A stretch of 47,323 nucleotides of DNA from JAICIG01 sp035532215 (GCA_035532215.1 DATKRK010000285.1:1-47323), one strand, 5' to 3'; shown: positions 1-9,002, counted from the stretch's first letter. Program-made: numbers and translations. Notes: generated by a model from the letters alone, not told the origin.

Positions 1-1
1 C

Positions 2-427
2 TACGGCGGCTGGGACATGCACAACCAGATCACTCGCAGCATGCGGCAGCAATTGCCGAAGTTCGATCAGGCATTCTCCACGTTGATCGCCGACCTGGAC
101 CGAAACGGCCTGCTCGACACGACGCTGGTCATGGTCTCGTCGGAATTCGGCCGCACGCCGAAGATCAACGGCAACGCCGGCCGCGATCACTGGCCGAAGG
201 TGTTCAGCGTCGTGCTGGCTGGCGGCGGCATCAAGCGCGGCTCGATCTTCGGCATGTCGAATTCGACGGCCAGCGAGCCCGAGGAAGACGAAATCGGACC
301 CGCCGATCTGGCCACGACCGTCTATCACCAGCTCGGCATCGTCGCCGACAAGGAGCTGATGGCGCCCGGCGATCGTCCGATCGAGATCGTCAAGGACGGC
401 CAGGTCCGCAAGGGCCTGTTGGCCTAG
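2..427 (+). CDS. DUF1501 family protein, C-terminal part (5' end outside window)
   Basis: The frame is open at the left edge, so only about the last 141 residues are visible, beginning YGGWDMHNQ. DUF1501 proteins are Tat-exported planctomycete/verrucomicrobial proteins of the alkaline phosphatase/sulfatase-like superfamily whose reaction is unknown. Visible hallmarks are the GGWDMH motif, SSEFGRTPKI followed by GRDHWPKVFSVVLAGGG, and the tail motif TVYHQLGI. These same motifs recur in the complete DUF1501 gene at 43535-44884 (EFGRSPKI, GRNHWPEAG, TVYHVLGI). The stop is TAG at 425-427, and a palindromic repeat begins at once. It is the first gene of a plus-strand set with a PPC protein, a DUF1549/DUF1553 protein and a PSCyt1 protein, a grouping common in planctomycetes. 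Family identity is secure; function is not known. Confidence 0.9.
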   Translation, partial: YGGWDMHNQITRSMRQQLPKFDQAFSTLIADLDRNGLLDTTLVMVSSEFGRTPKINGNAGRDHWPKVFSVVLAGGGIKRGSIFGMSNSTASEPEEDEIGPADLATTVYHQLGIVADKELMAPGDRPIEIVKDGQVRKGLLA

Positions 428-521
428 TAGACGCGGCATCCCTGCCGCGTTTGTACGAGCGGCAAGGTAGACGCGGCATCCTGCCGCGTTTGCAACGGAG
501 GCGGCAAGATGCCGCTTCTAC
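427..521. repeat. Two direct and one inverted copy of a GC-rich palindromic repeat
   Basis: GTAGACGCGGCATC-(C)CTGCCGCGTTTG occurs at 427-453 and 467-492, and an inverted relative (GCGGCAAGATGCCGCTTCTAC) at 501-521. Each copy is itself a hairpin (GCGGCATnnnTGCCGC). It fills the spacer between the DUF1501 and PPC genes. This looks like a dispersed planctomycete intergenic repeat; no mobilising gene is visible nearby. Confidence 0.8.
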
Positions 522-556
522 AGATTGGGGAACGACTTCGAGAGCTAGAGGTAACA

Positions 557-3034
557 ATGTCTGCCTGCCTTTTCCGCCGCTTGCGTTTGTCGTACCGATG
601 CCGGCTTGCCGCGTTCGCCGTGGCGGCGGTGTGCCTTCGAGCCGGCGACCTTCAAGCGGCCAGTCCGTCGCTGGGCGGCATCGCTCCCTACGGAGCCCAG
701 CGCGGCACGGAGTTGGAGGTCAACTTCAACGGCGCCAACCTAGCCGACGCCCAAGAGATCATGTTCTACTATCCGGGCATCAAGGTCGTGTCGCTGGAGG
801 CCGTGAACGAAAACACGGTCAAAACCAAGCTGCAGATCGCTCCCGATTGCCGCCTGGGCATCCATGCGATGCGCGTGCGGACGGCGACCGGCATCACCAA
901 CTTGCGGACGTTCAACGTCGGCGCCTTGCCCGAAGTCGCCGAAGTCGAGCCGAACAACGAATTCGCGGCGCCGCAAAAGGTCAATCTCGACAGCACCGTC
1001 AACGGCTTCGTCAACAACGAAGACGTCGACTATTACCAGGTCGAGGCCAAGAAAGGCGAGCGAATCACGGCCGAGATCGAAGGCATTCGCCTGGGCAACA
1101 CGTTCTTCGATCCCTACCTGGCGATTCTCGACGCCAAGCGTTTCGAACTGGCCAGTTGCGACGACGCCGCACTGGTGTGGCAAGACGCAGTGGCTTCGAT
1201 CGTGGCCCCGGAAGACGGCGCCTACATCATTCAAGTCCGCGAAAGCGCGTTTGGCGGCAATGGCGCCTGCACCTACCGCTTGCACGTCGGCCGTTTCCCG
1301 CGGCCCACGGCCGCCATTCCGGCGGGCGGCAAGCCGGGCGAGACCGTCAATCTTCGCTGGCTGGGCGACGTACTGGGCGAACGGGCCGAACCGTTTGTCG
1401 TGCCAGCGCCGAGCGAGCCTTTCGGCTTGTTCGCCAAGGACGATAAGGGCGTCGCTCCTTCGCCCAATGCCTTCCTGATCAGCGATCTGGGCAATGTGAT
1501 GGAGGTCGAGCCGAACGAAGCGGCCGCCAACGCCACGCCGTTCGAGGCGCCGATGGCGCTGGGCGGCGTCATCTCGCAAGACGGCGACGTCGATTGCTTC
1601 AAGTTCGCCGCCAAGAAAGGACAGGCCTTCGATATCCGCGTGCTGGCTCGCGGCATCCGCTCGCCGCTCGACCCGGTGATGTACATCAATCGCATTGGCG
1701 GGGCGGGCGTCGGCGCCAACGACGACAGTGGCGGCCCCGACGCGTATCTCAGGTTTTCGGCGCCCGAGGACGACACTTACGTCATCACGGTCAAGGATCA
1801 CCTCGGCAAGGGACGCGTCGATTACGCCTATCGCATCGAGCTCAAGCCGATTCAGCCGGCGCTGGTGATGGGCCTGCCGGAGCGGCAGCAATATGTCGAC
1901 GTCACCGTCGCCGTGCCGCAAGGCAATCGCACCGCGTTTTTGGTCAGCGCCAGCCGCCGCGATTTCGGCGGCGATTTGAACCTCGAGATGAAAGACCTGC
2001 CTGCCGGCGTGACCTTGGAAACCGCGCCGCTGGCGGCCAATCAGACGATCGTGCCCGTGCTGCTATCGGCCGCGCCCGGCACGCCCCTGGCCGGCACGCT
2101 GGTCGACGTGATCGGGCGGCATGTCGATCCGAACCAGAAAATCGAGGGTCATCTCGAGCAAGTCACCGGGCTGGCTCGCGGCCAGAACAACATTCTGGTG
2201 TGGGGCCACACGGCCCATCGCATGGCCACGGCCGTAACGGCCGAGGCCCCCTTTGCGATCAACGTGGTCGAACCCAAAGTTCCGCTGGTGAAAAACGGTT
2301 CGATGAGCTTGAAGGTCGTCGCCACGCGCAAGGAAGGTTTTACGGCCCCGATCAACGTTCGCATGCTCTACAACCCGCCCGGCGTCGGCTCTTCGGGCGA
2401 AATCGTCGTCCCTGAAGGGCAGACCGAAGCCATCATTCCGCTCACGGCCAACGGCGGCGCCGAGGTCAAAGTCTGGAAGATCGCCGTGATGGGCGAGGCT
2501 ACGGTCGGCAACGGCCGAGTGCTGGTTTCGTCGCAGTTGGCCAATCTGGAGGTTGCCGAGCCGTTCGTCGGCTTCGCCTTCAACGCGGCGGCGGTCGAGC
2601 AAGGCAAGGAAACCGATCTGGTCATCAACGTCACGAGCAACAAGGCCTTCGAGGGCGAGGCGTCCGTTCAATTGCTCGGGCTGCCGTTCGAAGTGACGAC
2701 CGAACTGCAAAAGATCACCAAGGACACGAAAGAACTGGTGTTCAAGGTCAAGACCACGGCCAAATCTCCCGCCGGCCGTCACAAGACGCTGCTTTGCCAG
2801 GCCGTCGTGACGGCCAACGGCGAGCCGATCGTTCACGGCCTGGGGCCGGGCGAACTGCGGATCGACGTGCCGTTGCCGCCCAAGCCGAACGCTCCGCCGC
2901 CGGCGCCGATGCCGGCCGCCGTGGCCCAAGCCCCGGCGCCCGCGCCCGAGAAACGCTTGACTCGGTTGGAGCAATTGCGGCTGGAGCGCGAGAAGGCGCT
3001 CAAGACCGCCGAAGCGAAGCCGGCTGGGCAGTGA
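557..3034 (+). CDS. Secreted protein with two PPC (bacterial pre-peptidase C-terminal) domains
   Basis: I place the start at ATG 557 rather than 509: it follows AGAGGTAA and gives an export signal, with basic residues (FRRLRLSYRCR) then a hydrophobic stretch ending near LQAAS. The protein is 825 residues. An Ig/TIG-like segment (APYGAQRGTELEVNFNG) follows the signal. Two PPC-type beta domains come next, roughly residues 128-245 and 315-430, each opening with EVEPN and containing a D-V-D-Y/C-F-x-V/F core and a closing YxIxVxD/E strand. The rest is beta-rich without a catalytic motif I recognise. The tail after about residue 770 is Pro/Ala-rich and then highly charged (LEQLRLEREKALK). PPC domains usually sit beside secreted enzymes and may bind or fold; here no enzyme domain is fused. 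Neighbours suggest a cell-envelope partner of the DUF1501/DUF1549 proteins. Confidence 0.85.
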   Translation: MSACLFRRLRLSYRCRLAAFAVAAVCLRAGDLQAASPSLGGIAPYGAQRGTELEVNFNGANLADAQEIMFYYPGIKVVSLEAVNENTVKTKLQIAPDCRLGIHAMRVRTATGITNLRTFNVGALPEVAEVEPNNEFAAPQKVNLDSTVNGFVNNEDVDYYQVEAKKGERITAEIEGIRLGNTFFDPYLAILDAKRFELASCDDAALVWQDAVASIVAPEDGAYIIQVRESAFGGNGACTYRLHVGRFPRPTAAIPAGGKPGETVNLRWLGDVLGERAEPFVVPAPSEPFGLFAKDDKGVAPSPNAFLISDLGNVMEVEPNEAAANATPFEAPMALGGVISQDGDVDCFKFAAKKGQAFDIRVLARGIRSPLDPVMYINRIGGAGVGANDDSGGPDAYLRFSAPEDDTYVITVKDHLGKGRVDYAYRIELKPIQPALVMGLPERQQYVDVTVAVPQGNRTAFLVSASRRDFGGDLNLEMKDLPAGVTLETAPLAANQTIVPVLLSAAPGTPLAGTLVDVIGRHVDPNQKIEGHLEQVTGLARGQNNILVWGHTAHRMATAVTAEAPFAINVVEPKVPLVKNGSMSLKVVATRKEGFTAPINVRMLYNPPGVGSSGEIVVPEGQTEAIIPLTANGGAEVKVWKIAVMGEATVGNGRVLVSSQLANLEVAEPFVGFAFNAAAVEQGKETDLVINVTSNKAFEGEASVQLLGLPFEVTTELQKITKDTKELVFKVKTTAKSPAGRHKTLLCQAVVTANGEPIVHGLGPGELRIDVPLPPKPNAPPPAPMPAAVAQAPAPAPEKRLTRLEQLRLEREKALKTAEAKPAGQ

Positions 3035-3064
3035 CCCTCCGGACAAGTGATTGCGATTTAACCA

Positions 3065-3203
3065 CAAGACAATGGAGGGGCGGGCGCCCTCGCCCGCCGC
3101 GAGCCAAGACAATGGAGGTGCGGGCGCCCTCGCCCGCCGCGAGGCCGCCCGCCCCGCCGTAAGAGAAAAAGCATAAGCCGGGCGAGGGCGCCCGGCCCTC
3201 CAT
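3065..3203. repeat. GGCGCCCTCGCC-core repeats: two direct 40-bp units and one inverted unit
   Basis: Two units of about 40 bp (3065-3104, 3105-3144) share AAGACAATGGAGG followed by the core GCGGGCGCCCTCGCCCGC. An inverted relative lies at 3178-3203 (CCGGGCGAGGGCGCCCGG then CCCTCCAT). The same core recurs at 14110-14223 and 26064-26300. The cluster fills the gap between the PPC gene and the DUF1549/DUF1553 gene and can fold into strong hairpins. Confidence 0.85.
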
Positions 3204-3240
3204 CAAGCAAACAAAACCGCCTGGACGATTGGAGAGAACC

Positions 3241-5682
3241 GTGAGTAGCTACGGATGGACCATGCGAGCCTTGGCAGCGTTGTTGTTGGCCGTTTCGGCC
3301 GGCGCTGAATCGGCGCGAGCCGACGCGGCGATCGCCAAGATCGAAGTCTTCCCGCCCGACGTGAACCTGACGACGGCGCGCGACCGGCAGAAGTTCATCG
3401 TCGTGGCCACGCGGACCGACGGCGTCACGCTCGACGTCACGGCGCAAGCCCAGGTGTCGCTCGATAATCCGGCCCTGGCAAAACTCGAGGCGGCGACGCT
3501 CTACCCGCAAGCCGACGGCGCCACGACCATGAACGTGGCCTTCGGCGGCCACGCCGTCAAGGCGCCGGTCACGGTGAAAGACGCCACGGTCGACCGCCCG
3601 ATCAGCTTCAAGCTCGACGTGATGCCGGTCTTCATGCGTTCCGGCTGCAACACCGGCAGTTGTCACGGCGCGGCGCGCGGCAAAGACGGCTTCCGCTTGT
3701 CGCTGTTCGGGTTCGACCCGGTCGGCGACCATTATCGCCTGACGCACGAGCTGGCCTATCGCCGCATCAATCTGGCGTTGCCTGCCGAAAGCCTGCTGCT
3801 GGAAAAGACCGACGGCACGGTTCCGCACACCGGCGGCAAACGCTACGAGCGCGACAGCGAACTGTATCAGACGCTGTTGCGCTGGCTGGAGGTCGGCGCT
3901 CCGCTCGATGCCGCCGAGACGCCCAAGGTGCTGGAAGTCGAACTTTATCCCAAGCAGATCGTCCTGGAAGGCGAAGGCGCCACGCAACAAATGATCGCCC
4001 GGGCCAAGTACGCCGACGGCACGGATCGCGACGTGACGAGCCTGGCGGTGTTTCTCACCAACAACGACAACTCGGCGGCCATTTCGCCCGAGGGGCTGGT
4101 CACGGCGGCCAACCGCGGCGAAGCGTTCGTGATGGCCCGCTTCGAGACGCACACCGTCGGCAGCCAGGCGCTGGTATTGCCGAAGGATTTGCAATATACG
4201 CCGTCCCAGGAACCGCCGGTCAACTACGTCGACGAACTGGTCAACGCCAAGCTGCAAAAGCTGCGAATTCTGCCCAGCGAGCGCTGCAGCGACGAAGTCT
4301 TCCTGCGTCGCGTGACGATCGACATCACCGGCGTGCTGCCGACCGAGGAGGAATATCAGACATTCGTGGCCGACCAGGACCCGGCCAAACGCGCCAAGCT
4401 CGTCGACCGCTTGCTGGATCGCAAGGAGTTCTCCGAAATCTGGGCCATGAAATGGGCCGAATTGCTCACGATTCGCTCGACGAACCAAGTCAGCGTGAAG
4501 TCGGCGTTTTTGTACTCCAACTGGCTCTCGGCGCAGATTCAAGACAATGTCCCGTTGAACAAGATGGTGCAGGATCTGCTCGGCGCGACGGGCGGCACGT
4601 TCAAGAACCCGCCGACGAACTACTACCAGATCGAGACCGACACGCTGAAGACCGCCGAAAACGTAGCTCAGGTGTTCATGGGCATCCGCACGCAGTGCGC
4701 CCAGTGCCACAACCATCCGTTCGATCGCTGGACGATGGACGACTACTACAGCTTCGCGGCTTTCTTTTCTCAAATCGGTCGCAAGCGGGGCGAAGACTAT
4801 CGCGAGATCATCGTTTTCAACTCCGGCGGCGGCGAAGTGAAGCACCCCGTGGGCGGCCGAGCCATGCCGCCGAAATTCCTCGGCGGGCCGCAGCCCGACG
4901 TCAAAGGCAAAGACCGCCGGCAGGAGTTAGCCGCTTGGCTGGCTTCGCCGGAGAATCCGTATTTCGCCACCAGCGTGGCCAACCGGGTGTGGGACCACTT
5001 CTTCGGCATCGGCATCGTGCAACCGGTCGACGACGTGCGGATCAGCAACCCGGCCAGCAACCCGGAACTGTACGAGGCGCTGGGCCAGAAGTTCACCAGC
5101 TACAACTACGACTTCAAGCAACTCGTTCGCGACATCTGCAACTCGAACGCGTACCAGCGCTCGACGCAGCGGAATGCCAGCAACGAATCGGACGAATTGA
5201 ACTTCGCCCATTCGCGGATCCGCCGCATCCGGGCCGAAAACCTGCTCGATTGCATCAGCCAGGTCACCGAGACCAAGGACAAGTTCGGCGGTTTGCCGCT
5301 CGGCTCGCGAGCGGTGCAGATCGCCAACGGCGGCACCAGCACTTACTTTCTGACCACCTTCGGCCGCTCGACGCGGGCCACCGTCTGCTCGTGCGAAGTG
5401 AAGACCGAGCCCACGCTGTCGCAATCGTTGCACATGATCAACGGCGACACGGCCGAAGGCAAGATTCGCGGCGGCGGCTCGATCCAGCGGCAATTGGCCG
5501 CCGGCAAGACGCCTGACCAGGTGATCGAGTCGATCTACGTTCGCGCCCTGAGTCGCAAGCCGACGGCCGACGAACTGACCAAACTCAAGGCCGCCGTCGC
5601 GGCCGAGACCAACCCGCAACGCGCCCTGGAAGACGTGTTCTGGGCCGTGCTGAACTCGCGCGAGTTCATGTTCAATCACTAA
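3241..5682 (+). CDS. DUF1549/DUF1553 protein with Ig-like domain and c-type haem-like motifs
   Basis: I chose GTG 3241 as start because GGAGAG precedes it by four bases; TTG 3229 would put that Shine-Dalgarno inside the gene, and ATG 3262 is another option. The product is 813 residues with a signal peptide (MRALAALLLAVSAGAESARA). A bacterial Ig-like segment follows. Next comes CNTGSCH at residues 136-142 and GKDGFRLSLFGFDP, a cytochrome-like lead-in. A second Ig-like segment precedes DUF1549 (YVDELVNAKLQKLRI, VLPTEEEYQTF). CAQCHNHPFDRW begins at residue 486 and DUF1553 runs to the end (NRVWDHFFGIGIVQPVDD, FTSYNYDFKQLVRDIC). CxxCH motifs suggest covalent haem, though this is unproven for the family. 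It probably works in the periplasm with the PSCyt1 gene downstream. Family identity is secure; the substrate is unknown. Confidence 0.92.
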   Translation: MSSYGWTMRALAALLLAVSAGAESARADAAIAKIEVFPPDVNLTTARDRQKFIVVATRTDGVTLDVTAQAQVSLDNPALAKLEAATLYPQADGATTMNVAFGGHAVKAPVTVKDATVDRPISFKLDVMPVFMRSGCNTGSCHGAARGKDGFRLSLFGFDPVGDHYRLTHELAYRRINLALPAESLLLEKTDGTVPHTGGKRYERDSELYQTLLRWLEVGAPLDAAETPKVLEVELYPKQIVLEGEGATQQMIARAKYADGTDRDVTSLAVFLTNNDNSAAISPEGLVTAANRGEAFVMARFETHTVGSQALVLPKDLQYTPSQEPPVNYVDELVNAKLQKLRILPSERCSDEVFLRRVTIDITGVLPTEEEYQTFVADQDPAKRAKLVDRLLDRKEFSEIWAMKWAELLTIRSTNQVSVKSAFLYSNWLSAQIQDNVPLNKMVQDLLGATGGTFKNPPTNYYQIETDTLKTAENVAQVFMGIRTQCAQCHNHPFDRWTMDDYYSFAAFFSQIGRKRGEDYREIIVFNSGGGEVKHPVGGRAMPPKFLGGPQPDVKGKDRRQELAAWLASPENPYFATSVANRVWDHFFGIGIVQPVDDVRISNPASNPELYEALGQKFTSYNYDFKQLVRDICNSNAYQRSTQRNASNESDELNFAHSRIRRIRAENLLDCISQVTETKDKFGGLPLGSRAVQIANGGTSTYFLTTFGRSTRATVCSCEVKTEPTLSQSLHMINGDTAEGKIRGGGSIQRQLAAGKTPDQVIESIYVRALSRKPTADELTKLKAAVAAETNPQRALEDVFWAVLNSREFMFNH

Positions 5683-5715
5683 TGAGATGAGAACACGATA
5701 GTCAAGGTTTTTAGA

Positions 5716-5818
5716 AAGGGGATGTGGAGATACGGAGGAGATCGGGGAGATAAGGATTCTTCGAATTCCAAAACTCTCTTTGTATCCCCTCATCTCCTCT
5801 TCATCCCCCTATCCCCTT
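5716..5818. repeat. Long imperfect palindrome between the DUF1549/DUF1553 and PSCyt1 genes
   Basis: The left arm at 5716-5752 (AAGGGGATGTGGAGAT...) pairs imperfectly with the right arm at 5783-5818 (...CCCCCTATCCCCTT) around a loop of about 30 bases. The arms are strand-asymmetric: purine-rich on the left and pyrimidine-rich on the right. It lies 33 bases after one stop and 20 bases before the next start, so it could act as a terminator or an mRNA-stability element between the two genes. It is not followed by a U-run. Confidence 0.7.
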
Positions 5819-5837
5819 AAAAAAGCGTGGAACAGCG

Positions 5838-8039
5838 ATGACGGTTGGAATTGCCAAGATTTCGCGGATCGGGATTTGGTCATGCTTGCTCGCGCCGATG
5901 GCTGCGTTTGGGACGAGCACGGCGGCGGCTGAAGAGGCCAAGCCGGCGAAGATCACTTACGCCGAGCACATCCAGCCGCTCTTTCGCGAACACTGCTTTA
6001 CCTGCCATAGCCAGGATACGGCCAAGAGCGATTTGGCGCTCGATAACTACTCCGCAACGATGCGCGGCGGCGCCAGCGGCGAAGTGATCGAAGCCGGCGA
6101 TCCCGACAGCTCTCGCATGTATGCTCTCGTCACTCACAAAGAGACGCCCGAGATGCCCCCGCAGCAGCCCAAGCTGGCCGACGCCAAGCTGGAGTTGATC
6201 AAGCAGTGGATTCTCGGCGGCGCCTTGGAAAACGCCGGCTCGACCGCCCAGGTCAAGAAAAAGCCGACCATCGACCTGAAGATGTCGGCCGGTTCGGGCA
6301 AGCCCAGCGGACCCGTGGCCATGCCCGCGGGCCTCTCGCGGCAGCCGGTGGCGTACACGTCGCGCGGCGGCGCCGTGACGGCGATCGCCTCGAGTCCGTG
6401 GGCGCCGCTGGTGGCGCTGGCCGGGCAGAAGCAGATCGTGCTCTATAACTCGGACACGGGCGCCCTGCTTGGCGTGCTGCCGTTTCCCGAGGGTATCGCC
6501 CAGACGCTCAAGTTCAGCCGATCCGGCGCGCTGTTGCTCGCCGGCGGCGGTCGCGGCGGCAAGCAGGGGCTTGTCGCCGTGTACGACGTCAAATCGGGCG
6601 CCCGCGTGTTCACGGCGGGCGACGAACTCGATACGGTCCTGGCCGCCGACATCAACAACAACCACACGCTGATCGCCCTGGGCGGCCCGCGGCGCACGGT
6701 TCGCGTCTATTCGGCGGCCGACGGCGCGTTGGTCTATGAATTGAAAAAACACACCGACTGGATCACAGCCATCGAATTCAGCCCCGATGGCGTGCTGCTG
6801 GCCACCGGCGACCGCAACGGCGGGCTGTTCGTTTGGGAGGCCGATACGGGCCGCGAGTATCAAAACCTGGCCGGCCACACGGGGGCGATCAGCGACGTCA
6901 GTTGGAGGCTCGACTCGAACGCGCTGGCCAGCACCAGCGAAGATTCGACGATCAAGCTTTGGGAGATGGAAAATGGCCGCCAGTTCAAGAACTGGGGCGC
7001 CCACGGCGGCGGCAGTCTCTCGGTCGATTTCACGCACGACGGCCGGCTGGTTTCGACCGGCCGCGATCGCGTGACGAAAGTCTGGGATCAAAACGGCCAG
7101 CAGCTTAAGGCCTTCGACGCCTTCGGCGACGTGGGAATGAGAGCCACGTTCACGCACGACGGCGCCCGCGTGATCTCCGGCGATTGGACCGGCGACGTGC
7201 GGATGTGGAACTTCGCCGACGGCAAGCTGCTGATGAATCTGGCCGTGAACCCGCCGACCTTGGAAATGGCCGCCTCGGCCGCCGCCCAAAATGCGGCCGC
7301 TGCAGCGACCGCAGCCCAGCAGACTGCGGCCGAACAAGCCGCCGCCCAGAAGGCTGCCGCAGACGTTGCCGCCGCCCTGGTTGCGGCCAACCAGAAAGTG
7401 ACCGCCGTCCAAGCGGCGATTGCCAAGACCGAGGGCGAGCGCGTCGCCGCTGAAAAACTGCTGGCTGAAAAGACGGCTGCCGTCAAAGCGGCCAACGATC
7501 TGGCTGCCGCCGATAAGGCCGCTTCGGATGCAGCCGCGGCCGAGCAAGCCGCGGCGGCGAAGCTGGCCGCCGAAAAGGCCGCCGCCAACAAAGCCGCCGC
7601 GGATGCGTTTGCCGCCGAGCAGAACGACGCCAACAAACAAGCTGCCGAAAAGGCCGCGGCCGAACTTGCCGCGGCCGAAAAGGCGTCGAACGAAAAGGCC
7701 GTCGCTGCCAAAGCGGCCGCCGACAAGGCTGCCGCGTCGCTGACCGCGGCGCAGCAGGCCGAGGCCGCTCGCGTGGCTGCGGAAAAGGACTTTGCCGCCA
7801 AGACCGCCTTGGCCAAGACGACCGCCGATATGCTCCCGCCTGCTAAGGCTGAAGTCGACAAGAAGACGGCTGAAAAAGCCGCCATCGACAAAGTCTTCGC
7901 CGACAAATCAGCCGCAGCCAAAGCCGCAGCCGACGCGGCGGCCGCGGCCAAAGCCGCTTCTGACCAGGCCGCCGCCGAAAAAGCCGCCTTCGATCAGTCG
8001 CAAAGCGACAAGACGGCGCAAGCCAACGCCGCCAAGTAA
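5838..8039 (+). CDS. PSCyt1 cytochrome c-like domain + WD40 propeller + alanine-rich coiled coil
   Basis: The 733-residue product has a signal peptide (about residues 1-32) and then a PSCyt1 domain, about 38-130: YAEHIQPLFREHCFTCH with CxxCH at 53-57 and a possible distal Met in TPEMPPQQP near 106. A WD40 beta-propeller follows, roughly 165-475, with repeat endings such as DRNGGLFVWEADTG, EDSTIKLWEMENG and DWTGDVRMWNFADG. From about 478 to the end the sequence is almost only Ala, Lys, Glu, Asp and Gln (AAEKAAAEQAAAAK type), predicting a long helical coiled coil of about 250 residues. PSCyt1-WD40 fusions are known in planctomycetes; the long Ala-rich tail is less usual. It is last in the cluster with DUF1501, PPC and DUF1549/DUF1553 genes and probably acts outside the inner membrane. 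Electron-transfer function is inferred from CxxCH. Confidence 0.9.
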   Translation: MTVGIAKISRIGIWSCLLAPMAAFGTSTAAAEEAKPAKITYAEHIQPLFREHCFTCHSQDTAKSDLALDNYSATMRGGASGEVIEAGDPDSSRMYALVTHKETPEMPPQQPKLADAKLELIKQWILGGALENAGSTAQVKKKPTIDLKMSAGSGKPSGPVAMPAGLSRQPVAYTSRGGAVTAIASSPWAPLVALAGQKQIVLYNSDTGALLGVLPFPEGIAQTLKFSRSGALLLAGGGRGGKQGLVAVYDVKSGARVFTAGDELDTVLAADINNNHTLIALGGPRRTVRVYSAADGALVYELKKHTDWITAIEFSPDGVLLATGDRNGGLFVWEADTGREYQNLAGHTGAISDVSWRLDSNALASTSEDSTIKLWEMENGRQFKNWGAHGGGSLSVDFTHDGRLVSTGRDRVTKVWDQNGQQLKAFDAFGDVGMRATFTHDGARVISGDWTGDVRMWNFADGKLLMNLAVNPPTLEMAASAAAQNAAAAATAAQQTAAEQAAAQKAAADVAAALVAANQKVTAVQAAIAKTEGERVAAEKLLAEKTAAVKAANDLAAADKAASDAAAAEQAAAAKLAAEKAAANKAAADAFAAEQNDANKQAAEKAAAELAAAEKASNEKAVAAKAAADKAAASLTAAQQAEAARVAAEKDFAAKTALAKTTADMLPPAKAEVDKKTAEKAAIDKVFADKSAAAKAAADAAAAAKAASDQAAAEKAAFDQSQSDKTAQANAAK

Positions 8040-8054
8040 CTGCACGTCTTCATC

Positions 8055-8177
8055 CTCTTCGGCGAGCGGGGGGCGTCAGCCCCCCGTTGACGTTGCGCCG
8101 CGAATACGTCTTACACTCGCTGCGTGCCATCTCACCGCGAGACCTCGCGGCCGCGTCTGGACGCGGAGGCTGACGCC
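8055..8177. repeat. 123-bp direct repeat, copy 1
   Basis: This copy matches 9003-9125 over 123 bases with one difference that I can see (C at 8067, T at 9015). It begins CTCTTCGGCGAG, holds the palindrome GGGGGGCGTCAGCCCCCC, and ends GACGCGGAGGCTGACGCC. It lies 15 bases after the PSCyt1-WD40 stop and 16 bases beyond the stop of the minus-strand gene at 8194-8910. The two copies bracket that gene. Confidence 0.95.
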
Positions 8178-8193
8178 GGTCGAGTCCTAGCGT

Positions 8194-8910
8194 CTACTCC
8201 TCGACCGCCGGTTCGTAAATCCAATAGCTGCAACTCACACGCCATCCGCCTCCAGGCAAAGGCGGTGCGCTCGGGTCCACATCGGGACCATGGCGAGGAT
8301 CGAAGGAAGTTGGCCGCAGCGCATTTTCCGAGGACTGAGCGACCCGCAGCCGATTGCCTTCCCAGCGGTAAATTCCCCGACTTACTCCGGTCGAGGAATG
8401 AAAGTCGATCCATTTTGGATCATGCGCCGGATCGATGGTACACGTTCCATTGCGAATGCTTTGTTCGAAATCTTCAATCAACGGCTTGCCGTTCAATACG
8501 AGCGGCTCGCCTCGCGAATTGAACATTTGCCACTTTCCAGCCAGCCGCCTTATTTCAAGCCGCACTTCGTGCAACCGGTGGCTGTACCAGGCGCAGACCG
8601 CGGCAATGATCGTAATTGTCAGCAGCAGCGTCGAGAGCCGGAAACGATAGGTGCGGCGATCGAAAACGCCTCGGACTATCGCGACGGCGAGCTGCGCGAC
8701 GCGTCGGCATGAGGCGCCGGCGAAGTGGATCAAGCTTCGCCGTGCGAGAACCAGCGTGATCGCGCCGCCGGCGATTCCAAAGGAAGTTCCGACGGTGAAT
8801 CCCAATCTGAGCAAGCCGAACGCCGACAGACCGGCGGCAAGCGTTAACAAGGCGAGACGAATCGATCGAAGATTACGGCCGTAATCAGCAATTGTCCGCG
8901 AGCCTGCCAT
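8194..8910 (-). CDS. Membrane protein with TIGR03067-like domain
   Basis: The 238-residue product opens with a short basic segment. It then has two hydrophobic stretches (about 20-60: LALLTLAAGLSAFGLL and FGIAGGAITLVLA) and a third near 95-110 (LSTLLLTITIIAAVCAWY). The C-terminal half resembles the planctomycete lipocalin-like domain TIGR03067: LAGKWQMF at the start, the diagnostic TIDPAHDPKWIDFHSS, then GIYRWEGNRLRVA. That domain is common in Planctomycetes, usually exported, with no known ligand. The gene stands alone on the minus strand between two 123-bp direct repeats and just downstream of the mre operon, so it might be co-transcribed with PBP2 or be a separately acquired cassette. The TIGR03067 match is by eye. 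Confidence 0.75.
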   Translation of the reverse strand: MAGSRTIADYGRNLRSIRLALLTLAAGLSAFGLLRLGFTVGTSFGIAGGAITLVLARRSLIHFAGASCRRVAQLAVAIVRGVFDRRTYRFRLSTLLLTITIIAAVCAWYSHRLHEVRLEIRRLAGKWQMFNSRGEPLVLNGKPLIEDFEQSIRNGTCTIDPAHDPKWIDFHSSTGVSRGIYRWEGNRLRVAQSSENALRPTSFDPRHGPDVDPSAPPLPGGGWRVSCSYWIYEPAVEE

Positions 8911-9002
8911 CTTCGTTGCCCTCGGCGACTAAATCGGACCAATAATTTGTTCCGACTCGATCATGCCCAAGCGCGCTCGCCAACGCAAGCTAAAGAGTTT
9001 CG

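Noticed and set aside
3058..4845. 595-codon minus-strand open frame opposite the DUF1549/DUF1553 gene
   Set aside because: Arg/Val/Gly-rich shadow typical of GC-rich DNA; the plus strand holds a clear gene with known motifs.
8132..8413. Minus-strand 93-codon frame ending in the 123-bp repeat
   Set aside because: It overlaps the well-supported gene at 8194-8910 in another frame; it only shows that the repeat encodes the same tail.
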